NCBI GenBank assembly: GCA_019925095.2
Contig: CM034392.1
Location: forward strand, 14,890,387-14,954,386
Reading direction: 5' to 3'
Length of the DNA stretch: 64,000 nt
Origin: Dendrolimus kikuchii
Taxonomy: Eukaryota > Arthropoda > Insecta > Lepidoptera > Lasiocampidae
In this document: positions 47,233-60,029 of the stretch, one piece after another
Layout of the letters: every line of letters starts with the position of its first letter
Position numbering within the stretch: the first letter of the stretch is position 1
The notes under the pieces: model-generated
The model's input: only the letters and a program-made list of their open reading frames with translations
What the model was told of the DNA's origin: nothing
Databases searched by the model: none
Translations under genes and position numbers: made by a program

Positions 47233-50200
47233 CTGCAACAATCACACAATCGAATCAATTACCGGCTCAGTCTGCTCGCTTTGCTCCGCATTTCCACTCT
47301 TTCAATAACACTGTAGGGGTCAATTATAATGCAATTCTGAAGTTCGCTGATCCGATTTACGAGAACGACACAGTTGTTATAACCGAGTTGAAGCGCTCCT
47401 ATACTACTGCAATAATGAAAGTTTCTACATTTCTATGTAGCTTTATATTTGGACATAATTTTAGTTTTCAAATGTAGATTTTTAATACAGAACAAAGGAT
47501 TTGAGCGTTAAAATTATAATACCTACTCAGGTTAGGTAACAAAATAATAATTCTAGTTTCTTTGGATCTTAGTTATAAAAAGTTATATGCGATTGTTTAA
47601 AAGTCGGAGTCAGTGCTCTAACAGCCGAACTAAAATACTTAATGATCCGGAAATAAAGAATTACTACATGCTAGTATATTAAATAAAGTTGTTATAGCTG
47701 TATGTTGTTCACCATAGTAATAAATATACTATTTGGTTAAGATTCAAGCCTATATATAAGTGTTTTACAAAAATGTACATAAATAACTGGGCATTGACAT
47801 GACCATAAATAACTAATGTTTTTTTTTTATAAGATTAACTTTTCGATAAAATTTACTTAAATAGTGTCTCTAGATGATTAATATAAATGTAAGCACTTTA
47901 GATGTGCTATAAGTTGTCTTAAACATCATTAAATAGCGTAATTAAATGCAAAAATCCTTTTTATGTACGAAAATGATCTTCTAGGAAAAATATAGTATAT
48001 TTTACTGTAAAAGCCCCAACAACGGTAAATCCTAGGATTAACCAACACGGGTAAATGTCCGAATTTATCTAAAATGAAAAGATGTTTCAGGCTTTTACCA
48101 TCAGACAGTGGTAAAACTTAGAATTAAGCCATACGAGTTGGTAAATATTGATTTTGGAAATAAAACAAGTACCTAGTAATGATTTGCTATTAAATATTTA
48201 TTGATCGTTCATTACAGTTATCGGTTGAATACTACATAATATTAATTATCTTTTGGTACTTATTATTAATTCTTTTACTATCAGTAATGAAATGAAGGCA
48301 TACTATTAACACATCTTCTATGTAATATACTTGAAATACCTATGGCGACGATGAAGCCAATGCTTACGTACACATATAACATATATTGGAAAACCGCAGG
48401 GGTTAAAAGAGCTACTCTACATTAATGTCACGGTCACAAGTATCCGAGACGCGTGCCTGAGTGCAGGAGACAGCAGTGAGCAGGGCGACTACAATGCCCT
48501 CGCCTAGCTAGTTATGCCGTAGAAGGATAAAGGAAAGCATACACATCCTATTTATATATTTCTTACAAAATCTAGGAAACTTATAATTGGGTATTGTCAC
48601 ATTTAACAATAAAATCTGAAACAATGTAGATATAAAAGTGCGTTAAAGATTTTGCTATCAACTTAAGTTCACAATTTCATGATATCATATTCTATTTCCA
48701 TGATGAGATTAGTAATTTTAATAATTGTATAAACAATCATAATAAATAAGCTTTTTGACTCGTTAGAAACATGACGTCCTATGTATCTACGCAGTACATC
48801 CATATAAAAATAAGGACACTGTGGCGATTTGTATAATGATAAAAAGGATCTCTATTGACTTGATTATTTAGTACTCCATTGTAAATTATTGAATTAAATA
48901 TTTCGCTCGGTTTTTGAATTTTTTACAAAAGAATTTATATAAATATCTGATTTATTTCATGCTCGAGATATTAAATATTACACAATATCCTACTTTGTTG
49001 TGTTATTTATAATTTAGCTTTTAATTGAGCAAGGCGGCCTATCTTCAAATTAAATTTTGTGAAATTATTTTATCCTTACTTGTTTACGTTTATAAATTTC
49101 TGAAATATTTTAATAAAACTACTCCCTAATGTAACACTATAATAGATACCTTTTTTTATTACTTTTCCCGGTAAATTATTTATTATTCCCAAATGTAACT
49201 GTACTTTTCTACACAGGATACTGTACTTCACTTCGCATAATGTCAACCTAAACACTACAATACTTTTTAGATTCGGGCATATCTCGTTCGCCCGGGCCAA
49301 AATTGAAAAAAAAACCATTACAATATTATATTAGCTAAAATCTACACGCTTAACATACTGCAATGTTTCATAAGCATGCGTGTTGGACACATGTCGTATT
49401 TTATTGTCGATAGGGTTATGTGTTATACAATTTTACAACATTTCTAAGTAGAAACCTAAACTAAAGGCAACACTGTTCAAATAAGATTCCTGAAAGGAAT
49501 GCGGAAACGTGAGGTTGGTACAAAAATGTGCCCATTTACCTTTGAGTGAATAGAGAGTTTAACTATCCATTCAGTGGCTAGAACGGCGGCCATTCAAAAC
49601 AATGTTAGTACTGAACGAGGTTTTCAATGAAATAAGACTTAGGTACTACCTGGTATGCTTCAAACCGTTGCTAATATTAAGTACATCGTTTACTGCAAGC
49701 GATAAGACAATACCTACAATGTTTTAAACAGTAACCAATGTTATCGTTATTGAGTTGTAACTGATACATTGAAACACAGGTTCAGTAACGAAGTATTTAT
49801 TTTAACTAGTTAAAAATATATAATTATACTAGCTGATGCCGCGACTTCGCCCGCGTGGTGCGGTTTTTTTATTATGCCATCTTTAATTTTTCGGGATCAA
49901 AAGTAGCCTATATGTTGACCAGGGACCAGGGATATAAGCTACCACCATACAAAATTTCATTTAAGTCGTTTCGGAGATTAGCCGGTACAAACAGACAGAG
50001 AAACAAAAATTAAAAAAAAATCTAAATTAGTTCTATTTCATTTCTTACATCCTGGCTCGGTTTTTAGCATTTTTTTAACTGTACAGAAATTCGACCTCTA
50101 CTTACAGTTTTATTATTATTATATGTATAGATATTCACCATTTTGATTCATAGGATTTGTTCATATGCATAATTATGGAAATGACCATGATATTATTTAT

Positions 50201-52938
50201 GAACACCAAAACGAAGCGACAGTAATATGAGATTTTAATGCATGACCGTTAGGCCTAAACAGATCAATAAAATATATTTACTGAATGTTATCAGACATAT
50301 TTATCACTAATGCGATGACACTCGTAAATAAAAGAGATTATGTATGGTCTGGGTTTTCATATTATACATTTTTTTTATGATATAATGAAGAGTAAACTAC
50401 TAAGAGGTTTCTGTATATGAACTCACTCGCCGCAGCGCCGGTTATTTGGTCGACAAGAAATCGATGACGATCAGAGTCTCAAGTTATTATTGTCATAAAT
50501 AACAGTATCAGCCAATAGGATTGCTGTGATTCAATTCCTTACTATATGTAGGAACATGCTTAGTAGTTTAATGACTAAAGTACTTGTATCTTCCAATGAC
50601 ATGAGTTTAAATGTCTGCCGCGAAGAGGGTGTAGCTTAAGCAGTTATTCTAACCTAATGTGCTTATTGTTACAATAACCACGAGTTGATAGTGAAGGAAA
50701 ACAACGCAAGTAAATCTGCAAATCGAGATTACCGATATGTGAAAATTTCCAAGATTTACACAAGCCTGGAATTTAAAAAATTAAGGGTCGAATCTGATTT
50801 GATCTTATAAGTACAATAATATTGCTACAAGAACTGGTGTTAGATTTAATCGAACACTAGCTTTTATAAACGATGATTTAAAAGTCAATAACTCTGAAGC
50901 GAATTATTGTAAGTCCAGCCTCCGTGGCATAATCCGGGCGTTACCGTGGGAACGCATTCGTCTATGGCCGCCCGCGCCCCTTGTTCTGCACACACACTCA
51001 CACCTGCACAATTCAATATACACGACTTGATGGTCGACAAACATAAAATTTTAGTACAACAAACTTCTTGTTTCACTAGGTTATCTTGTGTATTATACTA
51101 GCTTTTCTATCTTGAGCCCGTATATTCTCATATGCAGGCGTGTCAACTCATCCCACTTACTTCCGAAGACGTTTATATAGTGCTAACCTATGATTATGTT
51201 GCGTAGTTAATGATGTGGTTTCAGGTAGATGATTAATTGAGTGTTATCAAATTAGTTTGTATAAAAATGAGAAATTATATTAAAACTTAAAATTCGACAA
51301 ATAGATATTTTTCAAGTAACAACATAGACAGTGGATTGAAAGTAAATAAAAGTGTGTTTGAAGAGATCGTGGGGGTCCCTTCGTCTAGACACTGTGCAAG
51401 TCACCGAGGCCGGAGGGTGAGGGTGCCGGGAATCCGCCACTATCCATTTATTTGCTCTATTAAAATACCACGTGCGCCGGACGCTGAGAGCTCCACGTAT
51501 TTCGCTAGATAAATATAGAATTTTATTGATTTATCTGTTGTGCCTTCCAAATATGTTCACGTATTTTAGGATTTGCAGATTTATTATAAGTATGTTTACT
51601 ATTGCTGTATTAAATCATAGAATTCATTCATAGACGCGTTGAAAAGAACTTAAAATGCTTGTGAGATTCAAAGTAACGGGTGTAGATTTCACAGAGTATT
51701 TTACAGATTATCTAAAGACCAAAGGAAAATTTTAAAATATTGGAGGTGGAAAAATGATGTAGAGTTATCACATCAAAAAATATATTAATTTCTTTAAACT
51801 TATTGCATGTTGTTAAATCGATTATCACACGAATTGTATATGTAAGTGAGTGTCCTGTATACATATTAAGTATTTAAATACATATATAGCATAATATACA
51901 TGAGTACACTATGCTATATATGTAAATAATTAATATGTATAATATGAAAATTCTAAGCGTATTGACGGTTACGTAGATTTTTCTTTAAGAAGACTATACT
52001 TAATTTATTTAATCTTGTTTCTCCATTTATTAATTGTGAAAGTTTAGAACAACTTTAAACGGTAATTAGCGATCGTAGGGCAACCCTATGTAAAGCTAGT
52101 ATATTTACAAATTATGAACAAGTTAAGATTCATTTCATGTTCACAATAAAAGCCCCAGTTCCCAAGCGTAATTTGGCATACCGTTTGTTACAGCGGTGTA
52201 GCGTCAAAGGTAACAGTTAATCTGATTAAAATAAGCCTAACTTTTATGTATATTCCGAGGGAACCCATAAGATTTGTGGCACATATAATCGCTTTTACAA
52301 GCATGTAACTGTACAGATGCTGTTATCAAAGAAAATGCTACGGCGCGCTACGACAACGGATCGCTTCATTAATATTCTTTACTTCATATGAATTTAACAA
52401 TTAGAGATTTTCACAGCGACTAAACTTACGTAAGCTCTGTTTTGATATGGATGGGAAATTATTCCTTTTCAGGGACAAAAAGTGTCCTATTTTTAACCCC
52501 GTCATTAACTACACATTATACTATTTAGCTTTGCATGCGTAAATTTCGACTCCTTATCCTGTGGACAGATTTTTATATTCCGAGAAAAAATATTGTTATT
52601 ATTACTGTATTCAAGTAAAATTTTATACGTAATTATATGAAAATCACTTAATTCCTAAAAATGCTATGAAGCAGGAACATATGTAAATATCTGAACAGGT
52701 ACACAAAGTCACATTCATGTTTATATATTTATATGTATAATCTTTTTCTCTGAAATAGTTGTGCTATTAGGATATTTAAGAAATGAAATAGCAACTCTGA
52801 AAATTAAAATACTTAAGTATATTTCAGTGGTGTCAACTGAAAAGTCGTGAATATTAACTGTTATGAACATGATTAAAGGTTTTGTAGTATAAAACTCTTC
52901 AACGTTCTATAACCCACCGTTGCTGTTATTGTTTAAGC
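47233..52938. other. Upstream region of tenectin, mostly featureless
   Basis: Apart from the repeat at 49834-50040, I recognise no gene. Short GC-rich patches occur at about 50925-51000 and 51370-51500 and could hold 5' non-coding exons or regulatory DNA of tenectin. No core promoter could be fixed. Confidence 0.4.
49834..50040 (-). repeat. Lepidopteran-type interspersed repeat, Helitron-like end
   Basis: Begins with ctagctgatgccgcgacttc and gcccgcg and continues ttttcgggatcaaaagtagc, catttaagtcgtttcggag and aaacagacagagaaacaaaa. It shares the tail motif with the other Helitron-like copies, in reverse orientation. Confidence 0.5.
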
Positions 52939-53420
52939 CAGGGATTCCGAAACTATTTTGGGCAAGAGACCCCTTTTCCAAAATGAACTGATACCTCAGA
53001 CCCCCGTAGACAAATTAATTTAAAAATCTTACCTCTAGTTTTTTCGTATGGGTGCAAAATACTTACCCATTTAAAAACTTTGGGGTTGGTTACGTGAGTA
53101 TTGACGTCATTTCCTCATCAAAATTTGACAAAATAAATAGATATAAAATTCAGTAAATATCAAGAGTAATTAATCATTATTAATACATATTACGTAAAAA
53201 TACTTAAGTAAGTAAGTATTTTAAAAAAACACACATTTGTATAGTTACACGTAACGCAACTTATACAGTATCTTGCAAGTTTCAAATAAGGACTTGTGGT
53301 CATTAATAGGGTCGATTTTTAGACCTCGTCGACCCCCAAAATCAGTTTTCGTTCATCTGGACCCCTGGGAAGGGAAATCGATTTCGACCGCAGGAGTATT
53401 GACCACTTTGGGAATCCCTG
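52939..53420. mobile_element. hAT-like MITE with near-matching 8-bp duplication
   Basis: The ends are cagggattccgaaactattt at the left and, as complement of the right, cagggattcccaaagtggtc. This is the CAGGGnTTCCCAAA type seen in hAT transposons. Next inside both ends are gacccc-rich segments. Flanks gtttaagc (52931-52938) and gtttaaag (53421-53428) agree in six of eight bases, fitting an aged 8-bp hAT target duplication. It is 482 bp with no transposase. Confidence 0.7.
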
Positions 53421-53596
53421 GTTTAAAGACTACTAATAGAAACAAATATTTCAGTTCACAGTAATTTAAAATAGATGCTCTATAGCGAAATGCGCAATTC
53501 TAAAATTGTATTACTTTGTGGACATAATTTTTAATGATTGAAGTTTTTATAGTTGCTAATGATAAACTCTAACCCAATATTTATTGTGTCATACTC

Positions 53597-53853
53597 TTAA
53601 CTGATGGATGGCTTTAGTGTATCAGGTCCGAAGGGCATATTGGGTATTGGGCGTTCCGTCTCGATAGGTCGGTGGCCGGCTGACGTAGCGGCATATTCGT
53701 GCCTGCGATGTTGCCCAACACGTAATTTCGGAACACTGCAACCGCAGCGAGCATTGACACCAAATACTTGGCCATTGGACAATTGGGGACCGAATATAAT
53801 GCCTTTGTCTCTGATTAAATTAATATATTCATCTATCAACAGCCTGGGATATT
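53597..53853 (-). CDS. Possible terminal exon of an unknown gene
   Basis: On the minus strand, an acceptor-like ttactaatatcccag is followed by about 84 open codons (LLIDEYINLIRDKG through GVNARCGCSVPKLRVG to PFGPDTLKPSIS) and a TAA at 53597-53599. AATAAA follows 13 nt after the stop. The stretch is more GC-balanced than its surroundings, like coding DNA. I do not recognise the protein. The opposite strand is also open here, and no upstream exon was found, so a repeat or retrocopy fragment is possible. Confidence 0.3.
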
Positions 53854-53989
53854 AGTAAAGAAGCAAAATAAATAGAATTAAAAAGTGATATCTGCGAATT
53901 TTGCACCTAAAATACAACATCAAAATTGGCAGCTTCCTAATAACGGTGTTTTAAAGCATTATGCATGATGCCCCTAAAAGCAGCGTGCG

Positions 53990-54300
53990 ATATCGGCTTA
54001 AGTGTGCTGGAGGCAGCGCGCTAGATGCGATGCGATGACCGGCGGGGTCACCTGGCAGGAGGGCACCGAAGCGAGCCACTCCCGCCCACTTTGTAAATCC
54101 TACACGCGCATAGCGTTTTTCATATTTATCACGCAGATAGCAATCTGAAACTCGAGTAAGTGAAGTTATTTTAGTGTAGCATCAATTAATTCGTTCTCAC
54201 GGGTCGGTTGTGGGCTAAAGCTAAGCTACATTTTTTCTATTCTCGCTTCGGGTAAAGAGAGTGCGCGCGGCGCTTGCTCGCACAATGCGATCACGTACGT
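53990..54300. promoter_or_regulatory. GC-rich patches, possible regulatory DNA
   Basis: CpG-rich sequence at about 53995-54095 (gaccggcggggtcacctggc) and 54240-54300 (gtgcgcgcggcgcttgctcg). No gene start was assigned. Confidence 0.25.
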
Positions 54301-55924
54301 ATGTCGCGATTATCAGCAATCGTAAATTACTAGTGATTAGCATAGAAGTCGTGGACGGACGGCGACGCTGGATCGTTATTAGATTCTGCTACGAGGCGAC
54401 ACCACCTTGTTATTAGGCGATAATTGTCATTGAAGTGTAGCACTCGATTAACGGCAAACGTGAGTCGGTGCTTACATACTAAGTAGTTGTTGCCTGAATA
54501 TATCACATTCCACATCATGGATTTGTACAGATAGGGAATTATACAAATCAAAATCTAAAATATTTCTTTTAATGAAGTAATATTTTCCAAACAAAAGCTG
54601 TAAAATTATGTATTTATAATATTTGACTAACAAGCACAAGACCTTATCATAGAATAAATGACAAACATAAAAATATCCGTAAAGATAGCAATACAATACA
54701 TCAGGGACAAAACAACATTTATGCCTGTATAAGAACGCGGAACTCATGTGGAAATAACTCGGCGTGGCAGGGTTTGTGTCCCTCAAGGGAATGGGTAGGA
54801 AGATAGCAAATATTAGTTTCCCTCACGTGGTACTCGCAGTTCGTTGACCTGTGCAAATTTTATACCAACAGATATATGTATAAACGTTAGACATCTACGC
54901 AAGATTATCACGAAAATGTTACTGTAGTTAGAGTACTTACGACATTATTAGCGCAATTATCGCAACGCCTGCCTCATGTATTATGCATTATTTATATTTT
55001 TCTGAATTACATAATAATATGAATAATATGCCTATTGCGTCTAAATATTTTTTTATGGAGGATAAACCTACATTATCTATTGCATATTTCGAAGTTACGA
55101 ATTTATTATAAGGGCTGACTTTTAATTTAATTACTAAATAAAAATTATTATTCAATGAATAAAATATAACATAAAATAAGTAAAAGCAAGAGTTGTATGA
55201 ATAATGTAGTTGTATGATGATGTATGAATAATATAATATGTAGTTTAAACCAAGGTTCACATTTGTATTTGGTAAGGTTTCAGTTGACAGATACATTTTA
55301 TCTGATGGATAAAGAAATCGGACAGATCAGAATAAATATTTTTGTATGAGTATATGTAACTGGTCACGTTAGTATCGATCGAGTGCAAAGTAGTTCTCCC
55401 AAGTACCCTCTTCAAGCCGATCGTAAGCGTAGGCCCTTACGTTAGAATAAAAAGCTACGAGATTCGATATCGAATCGTGCACAGAAGCACGCACGCACCG
55501 CAACATATTCCGAATAATTTAGGTAAATCCGCTCCAGACGTGTTCATCACCGTTACACGTCGAGTTAAAATTCTGCTCAACATCTCTTACGAATTATCTT
55601 ATTTCCATGCTATTTCGTGATTTAGATTCGATCTACGAACCATTTTAGGGGAACAGCTCACGATCATTAAAATTTCATGCACATCTCGACGACATTCCAT
55701 TTATCGAAAGTCGATGCGACATAAATCTATCCGCGTTGATTATTTGCAAACGTGTCGTGGAATTACATTTTATTTCATGAGAATTGTAGATTTTAATGCC
55801 GCAAAGGCCATTAAAGCTTAAAGCTCGTAAATGCATTCCATGTCTGTGTGCTTGAAGAAAGCCACCGTTAGTGTGAGTGGTTGTTGGCTGTTGCTAGGCA
55901 TATACGTTGAATTCGCGATTGTTG

Positions 55925-56050
55925 GTCCGCGCAGCGCGGGCGCGTCGCTCACACGACGAGCGTTGCCCCCGCACCCAGTAGCCTGCCGGTGCTAGCCTAC
56001 CTATAAAAGCTCCACCGACTACGCCGCGCCGTGCTGCGCAGCGGGTTACC
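55925..56050 (+). promoter_or_regulatory. GC-rich island with TATA box
   Basis: A CpG-rich block contains cctataaaagctcc, with TATAAAAG at 56002-56009. About 30 nt further is gccgtgctgcgcag, where transcription could begin on the plus strand. It is a good-looking core promoter without a recognised gene; a plus-strand transcript would run toward 57-60 kb. Confidence 0.3.
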
Positions 56051-56178
56051 ATTTACCTGACACCTCTCACGATATTAGACACATTGTTTTCTTAATTACT
56101 GCGTCATTATAGACTTGATCGATATCTTCATAATTAGAAATATACTGCTTAACATATCAATCTATACAAATATTGTTT

Positions 56179-56361
56179 TTATTTATTCTTTTGACGATCT
56201 TTGTTATCGATCTGTTTTTGATATTGCCTGAATTCGTTTTGCTTGAGCACGGGTCTTTTGCGCTCCCTCGCTATTCGCACGTGTTGCTCCCCCACAATCG
56301 TGGCTTCCCTCTGGGACACGATTGCTCTTTGGCTTCTAATACTAGTTATTAGAGTGACCAC
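56179..56361 (-). other. Short basic open frame, doubtful
   Basis: About 55 codons are rich in Arg, Lys and Gln (HVRIARERKRPVLKQNEF). No acceptor or partner exon was established and the protein is not recognised. It is recorded because its base composition is less AT-rich than its surroundings. Confidence 0.15.
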
Positions 56362-56399
56362 TGACCCGCATCTATGAGTATACGCCCCTAGTGCTTACA

Positions 56400-59300
56400 T
56401 GCTAATTTGAGTTCAATTTAGCAGCAAGTTAATAATTTCGGTATCAAGTATTTCTTTCTTAAGCCTTTTTTCCTCTTAATATAGATAAAATTGAGTTTAT
56501 TTGGATGTTTGTATATGCCTATTCCCTTTTCTCAGTCGCGAATATAAGTTGATTTACATGAAATTTGGTGTACTTTTAGATGTACTTTAAAGATTGAAAG
56601 TAAACAAAGGATACTTTTATTCAAGAATATGCAGTAGTTATCTTAGAATATGGGCTCAAAATCGATGTTTACTTACACGAGTGAAGTTTCGACGATAGCC
56701 TATATAAAAAATAATAATGCATCAAATGTGCGCAATAGAATGTCTGCGGCACAAATTATTGCCTATATGTTCATGGTAAAATACTTATTAAATGTAAAAA
56801 AATAGATGAATGAAATATAAGATTATTTCCCCCTTATTCGTAATAGTTATACAAGTTTATAGGCTTGTTAAAATGAGCAATCAAAAAATTCATAATCGCA
56901 ATAATAATGAATAAAATTATTATGAATAAGATGGCAAGTGTTTAGTAGTTTAAATCTATAAGTTAGTTTATTTTTATTAAGTACTTTTTAAATTCAATTC
57001 GATTTTGATATGAGAAAATTCGAATTCTTGCTGAGTGGCATGCAAGGTGCAGTACTTCGACGGTGAAGAAAAATATTACGAAAAAACGCAAACATCGAGA
57101 TAACAGATGTATGACACCCACCAATCCACATTAGACAAGCATGGCGGGTGCATTGTTTGTTCGTGTAAAATGAAAACAGTCCAACCTAGGAGTGAGACTT
57201 ATATGAACTGATATTACCTGTATAAGGAAATTGATTGAAAACAAGTGCAAATCCTATTATATCTGGCACTTTAAACGTTTATTGGATTTAAAGTTAATTA
57301 TTGCTAAGACCTAAAATAAAAGTCAACGGAAAATGGACGTGTCTAATAAAAAGTGATCGTCTCATATCTGATTTATGTATGCATTTACCTCCGCAAGTCA
57401 TGTTCAAATACCTCTTGCACAGCTTTTATGAGCGACTGGTCGATAACTGACCGGCCGGCCACTCATTATTAGCCATTACTATACGAGTATCTATCTGGTT
57501 AAGGTAAGAACGTCAAGCGATATAAATTATGAACAAAATGTTAAAATATTTTTACACACTTCTAACCAAATCGATTCAATAGTACAATAAAGCTGTATCC
57601 AATAAATTTTTAGTAACTGTAAAATTGTTTTGAGAATAAAACAACCATGAGACTTTATTATTTAAGTTATTTTTGGAAAGTTTGACTTATATAACGTGCA
57701 AAAAAAGATACTTAATACCTAAAATAAAATACTCTATCGGTAAAAAGGACTTCGTTTTATATGATGATATGAATAAGGGTCTGTGCGATTTAATTTATCA
57801 TGCCGGTATTTGATATATTTACGAATATTCATGTTTAATTCGTGTCTTGAAGACAATAAGCACCAGGTGAAAGCCATAACCATGTAACAGAAATCTCGGC
57901 TAAATTGTAGGTCTTTCACTGGCATCAAACGAGGGAGTTCCTGTCAGGTCAGGACAGGTCGAAAAGTAATATTTCACTATACAGTTGAAATACAAGCAAG
58001 TACAAGTTCATTTATAAAATAAAACTGCACAGCAACATTTTGAAGTCCCGCCAAGTATAACTTTAAAAACGACTGTATGTGAAATTTAACTAAATTTATA
58101 AATTGTTCTTAAAGTACTTCATTTATTTATGGATATTTTATGATTTATATATTTTCATTAATTTCCTAACTTATACTTCTGAGAAAAATGTTAAACATCA
58201 CTCTTCTAATAACAAACTATATGGCTGAAAAACAATAAAAAATCATGACAAAATAACAAGCTATGTGGTTAAAAATGATTTAGAATGCTTGAGTAATTGT
58301 ACTCCTTTAATATACCTACACAAAAAAAGAACTCACGTTAAGCTGTAATTCCCTTAGGAACTGCAAGCCAAAGAAAACTGGTTGGGAAACAAAAAAGCAA
58401 TAATAAAGAGTCCCTGAACATGAAATATTTATACTTTGCATTATCATATTACGTGAGAATCGTGGTCATCGCTTAGAAAATAATGCTATTCGTTTTCACT
58501 CGGCAACCGCAGCGAGACAAAAAGTGTAAGTTCAAGAGAAAAAATAACGAACTGCAACATCACGAAGAGGGAATTGATACCTGCTTTGGTACCTGCACAC
58601 GGGTAATTGCTATATATGAGGGAATCTAGACGAAGTAATTATAATCACCGGATGTTTTTATGATGAGTATCTAGGCGCTCGCTGCTTGTATTCCCTAGTT
58701 ATATATTAATTCACAAGATTTACATACCATGTGTATTATAAAATGAAAGCTATAAAGCTGTTTTTATATCAGCAAGATCCATTATTTTCCCCGCAATAAA
58801 ATTATTGTTTTCTATAACATATCCTGTAGAGGTCATAAATCTGAGGCATATAACGTAATTATATTTTATAACAAGGGCTTTCCTTTTTAACTTTAACATC
58901 GTTATTTAACCAATATTATTTGCAGTATTCAAGAACATTATTGTTTTCATGGTAATAATATAAATAAGAACTTTATAGGCACGATAAAAAAAGCTATTGA
59001 CACGACCAACCCTTCTTCTATTCACTTTTTTAACGTGTCTATAAACCTCGTATAACTATTATAAATAATGAAGTAATATGGTTATGTTTTAAAAATCTTG
59101 AATCTGAAAATATTTTTTATTAGAAATGAAATGTATGTAAAGGTAAATCGTTATATATTATCGAGCTTATTATTTCTCACATTCCAGGTTTATATAATTT
59201 ATGACAGAATTATGGAAGTGATTTTTATAACAAATTGAACAATATGACTTTATATGCTAAATTATTAAATTTAATCAATAAAATAATTATCTTAGTAATT

Positions 59301-60029
59301 ATTATTTCATTAAATACTAGAGAAAAATCAATCTTATACAATAATTAATAATTAAACATCATAAATTATTATCATTCATTTCAAATTGTTATTAATGATA
59401 CCTAAGACACAAAGTCAAAATAAAAAATAAGTTTACTTTGAAATTTATCCCGAAGTTCACGTCGCTTTTTGACCACATTAATTTCCCATTTATTTCTCGC
59501 AAAACATCATCAATTATCTGCGTTTATTACAAATTGGTGTTATTGTTTATTGGAACATCCAAATAGACCGTAGCAATTTCTTATTTGGACTGCAAGCACC
59601 GGTTTAATATACGCTATCATTTGAATGGATTATTACCCCTCAGCACCGAGCGGTCGGGTCATCTTGTGCGTGCAACAACAATATTACAAAAACGACTCGT
59701 TTTTGCTACCGACGGTTAGAATTTTACCGCCTGGTAACTCTACTGGTGTTTCTATAATGAACTGTTCGTAGCTAGTTACTCATGAAAGTACCAATTACCG
59801 ATCGGAGGGATTTTCTAACCGATCGGTAAACTTTTTGTATGGAAACGACAGATGAAGTGTTTCTATACTATAACCACTAGTTGTCAGTACTACTATTCGT
59901 AGGATTTTTATTACCACTCGATTTCGGCCGGTTGCCGGTTTATTTGTTATGAATATATACGTAGTATTCATAGTAGTTTGTGATTAATATACGTGAATGT
60001 TGAAATAAATACGCATAAATATTAATAAA
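56400..60029. other. AT-rich intergenic DNA upstream of the HARBI1-like gene
   Basis: No gene was recognised over 3.6 kb. Between 59690 and 59890 there are loosely repeated segments (accgacgg/accgatcgg, gtgtttctata twice, ctagtta/ctagttg) that could be subterminal repeats of a Harbinger element. No terminal inverted repeat could be confirmed, as the right end lies outside the window. Confidence 0.35.
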
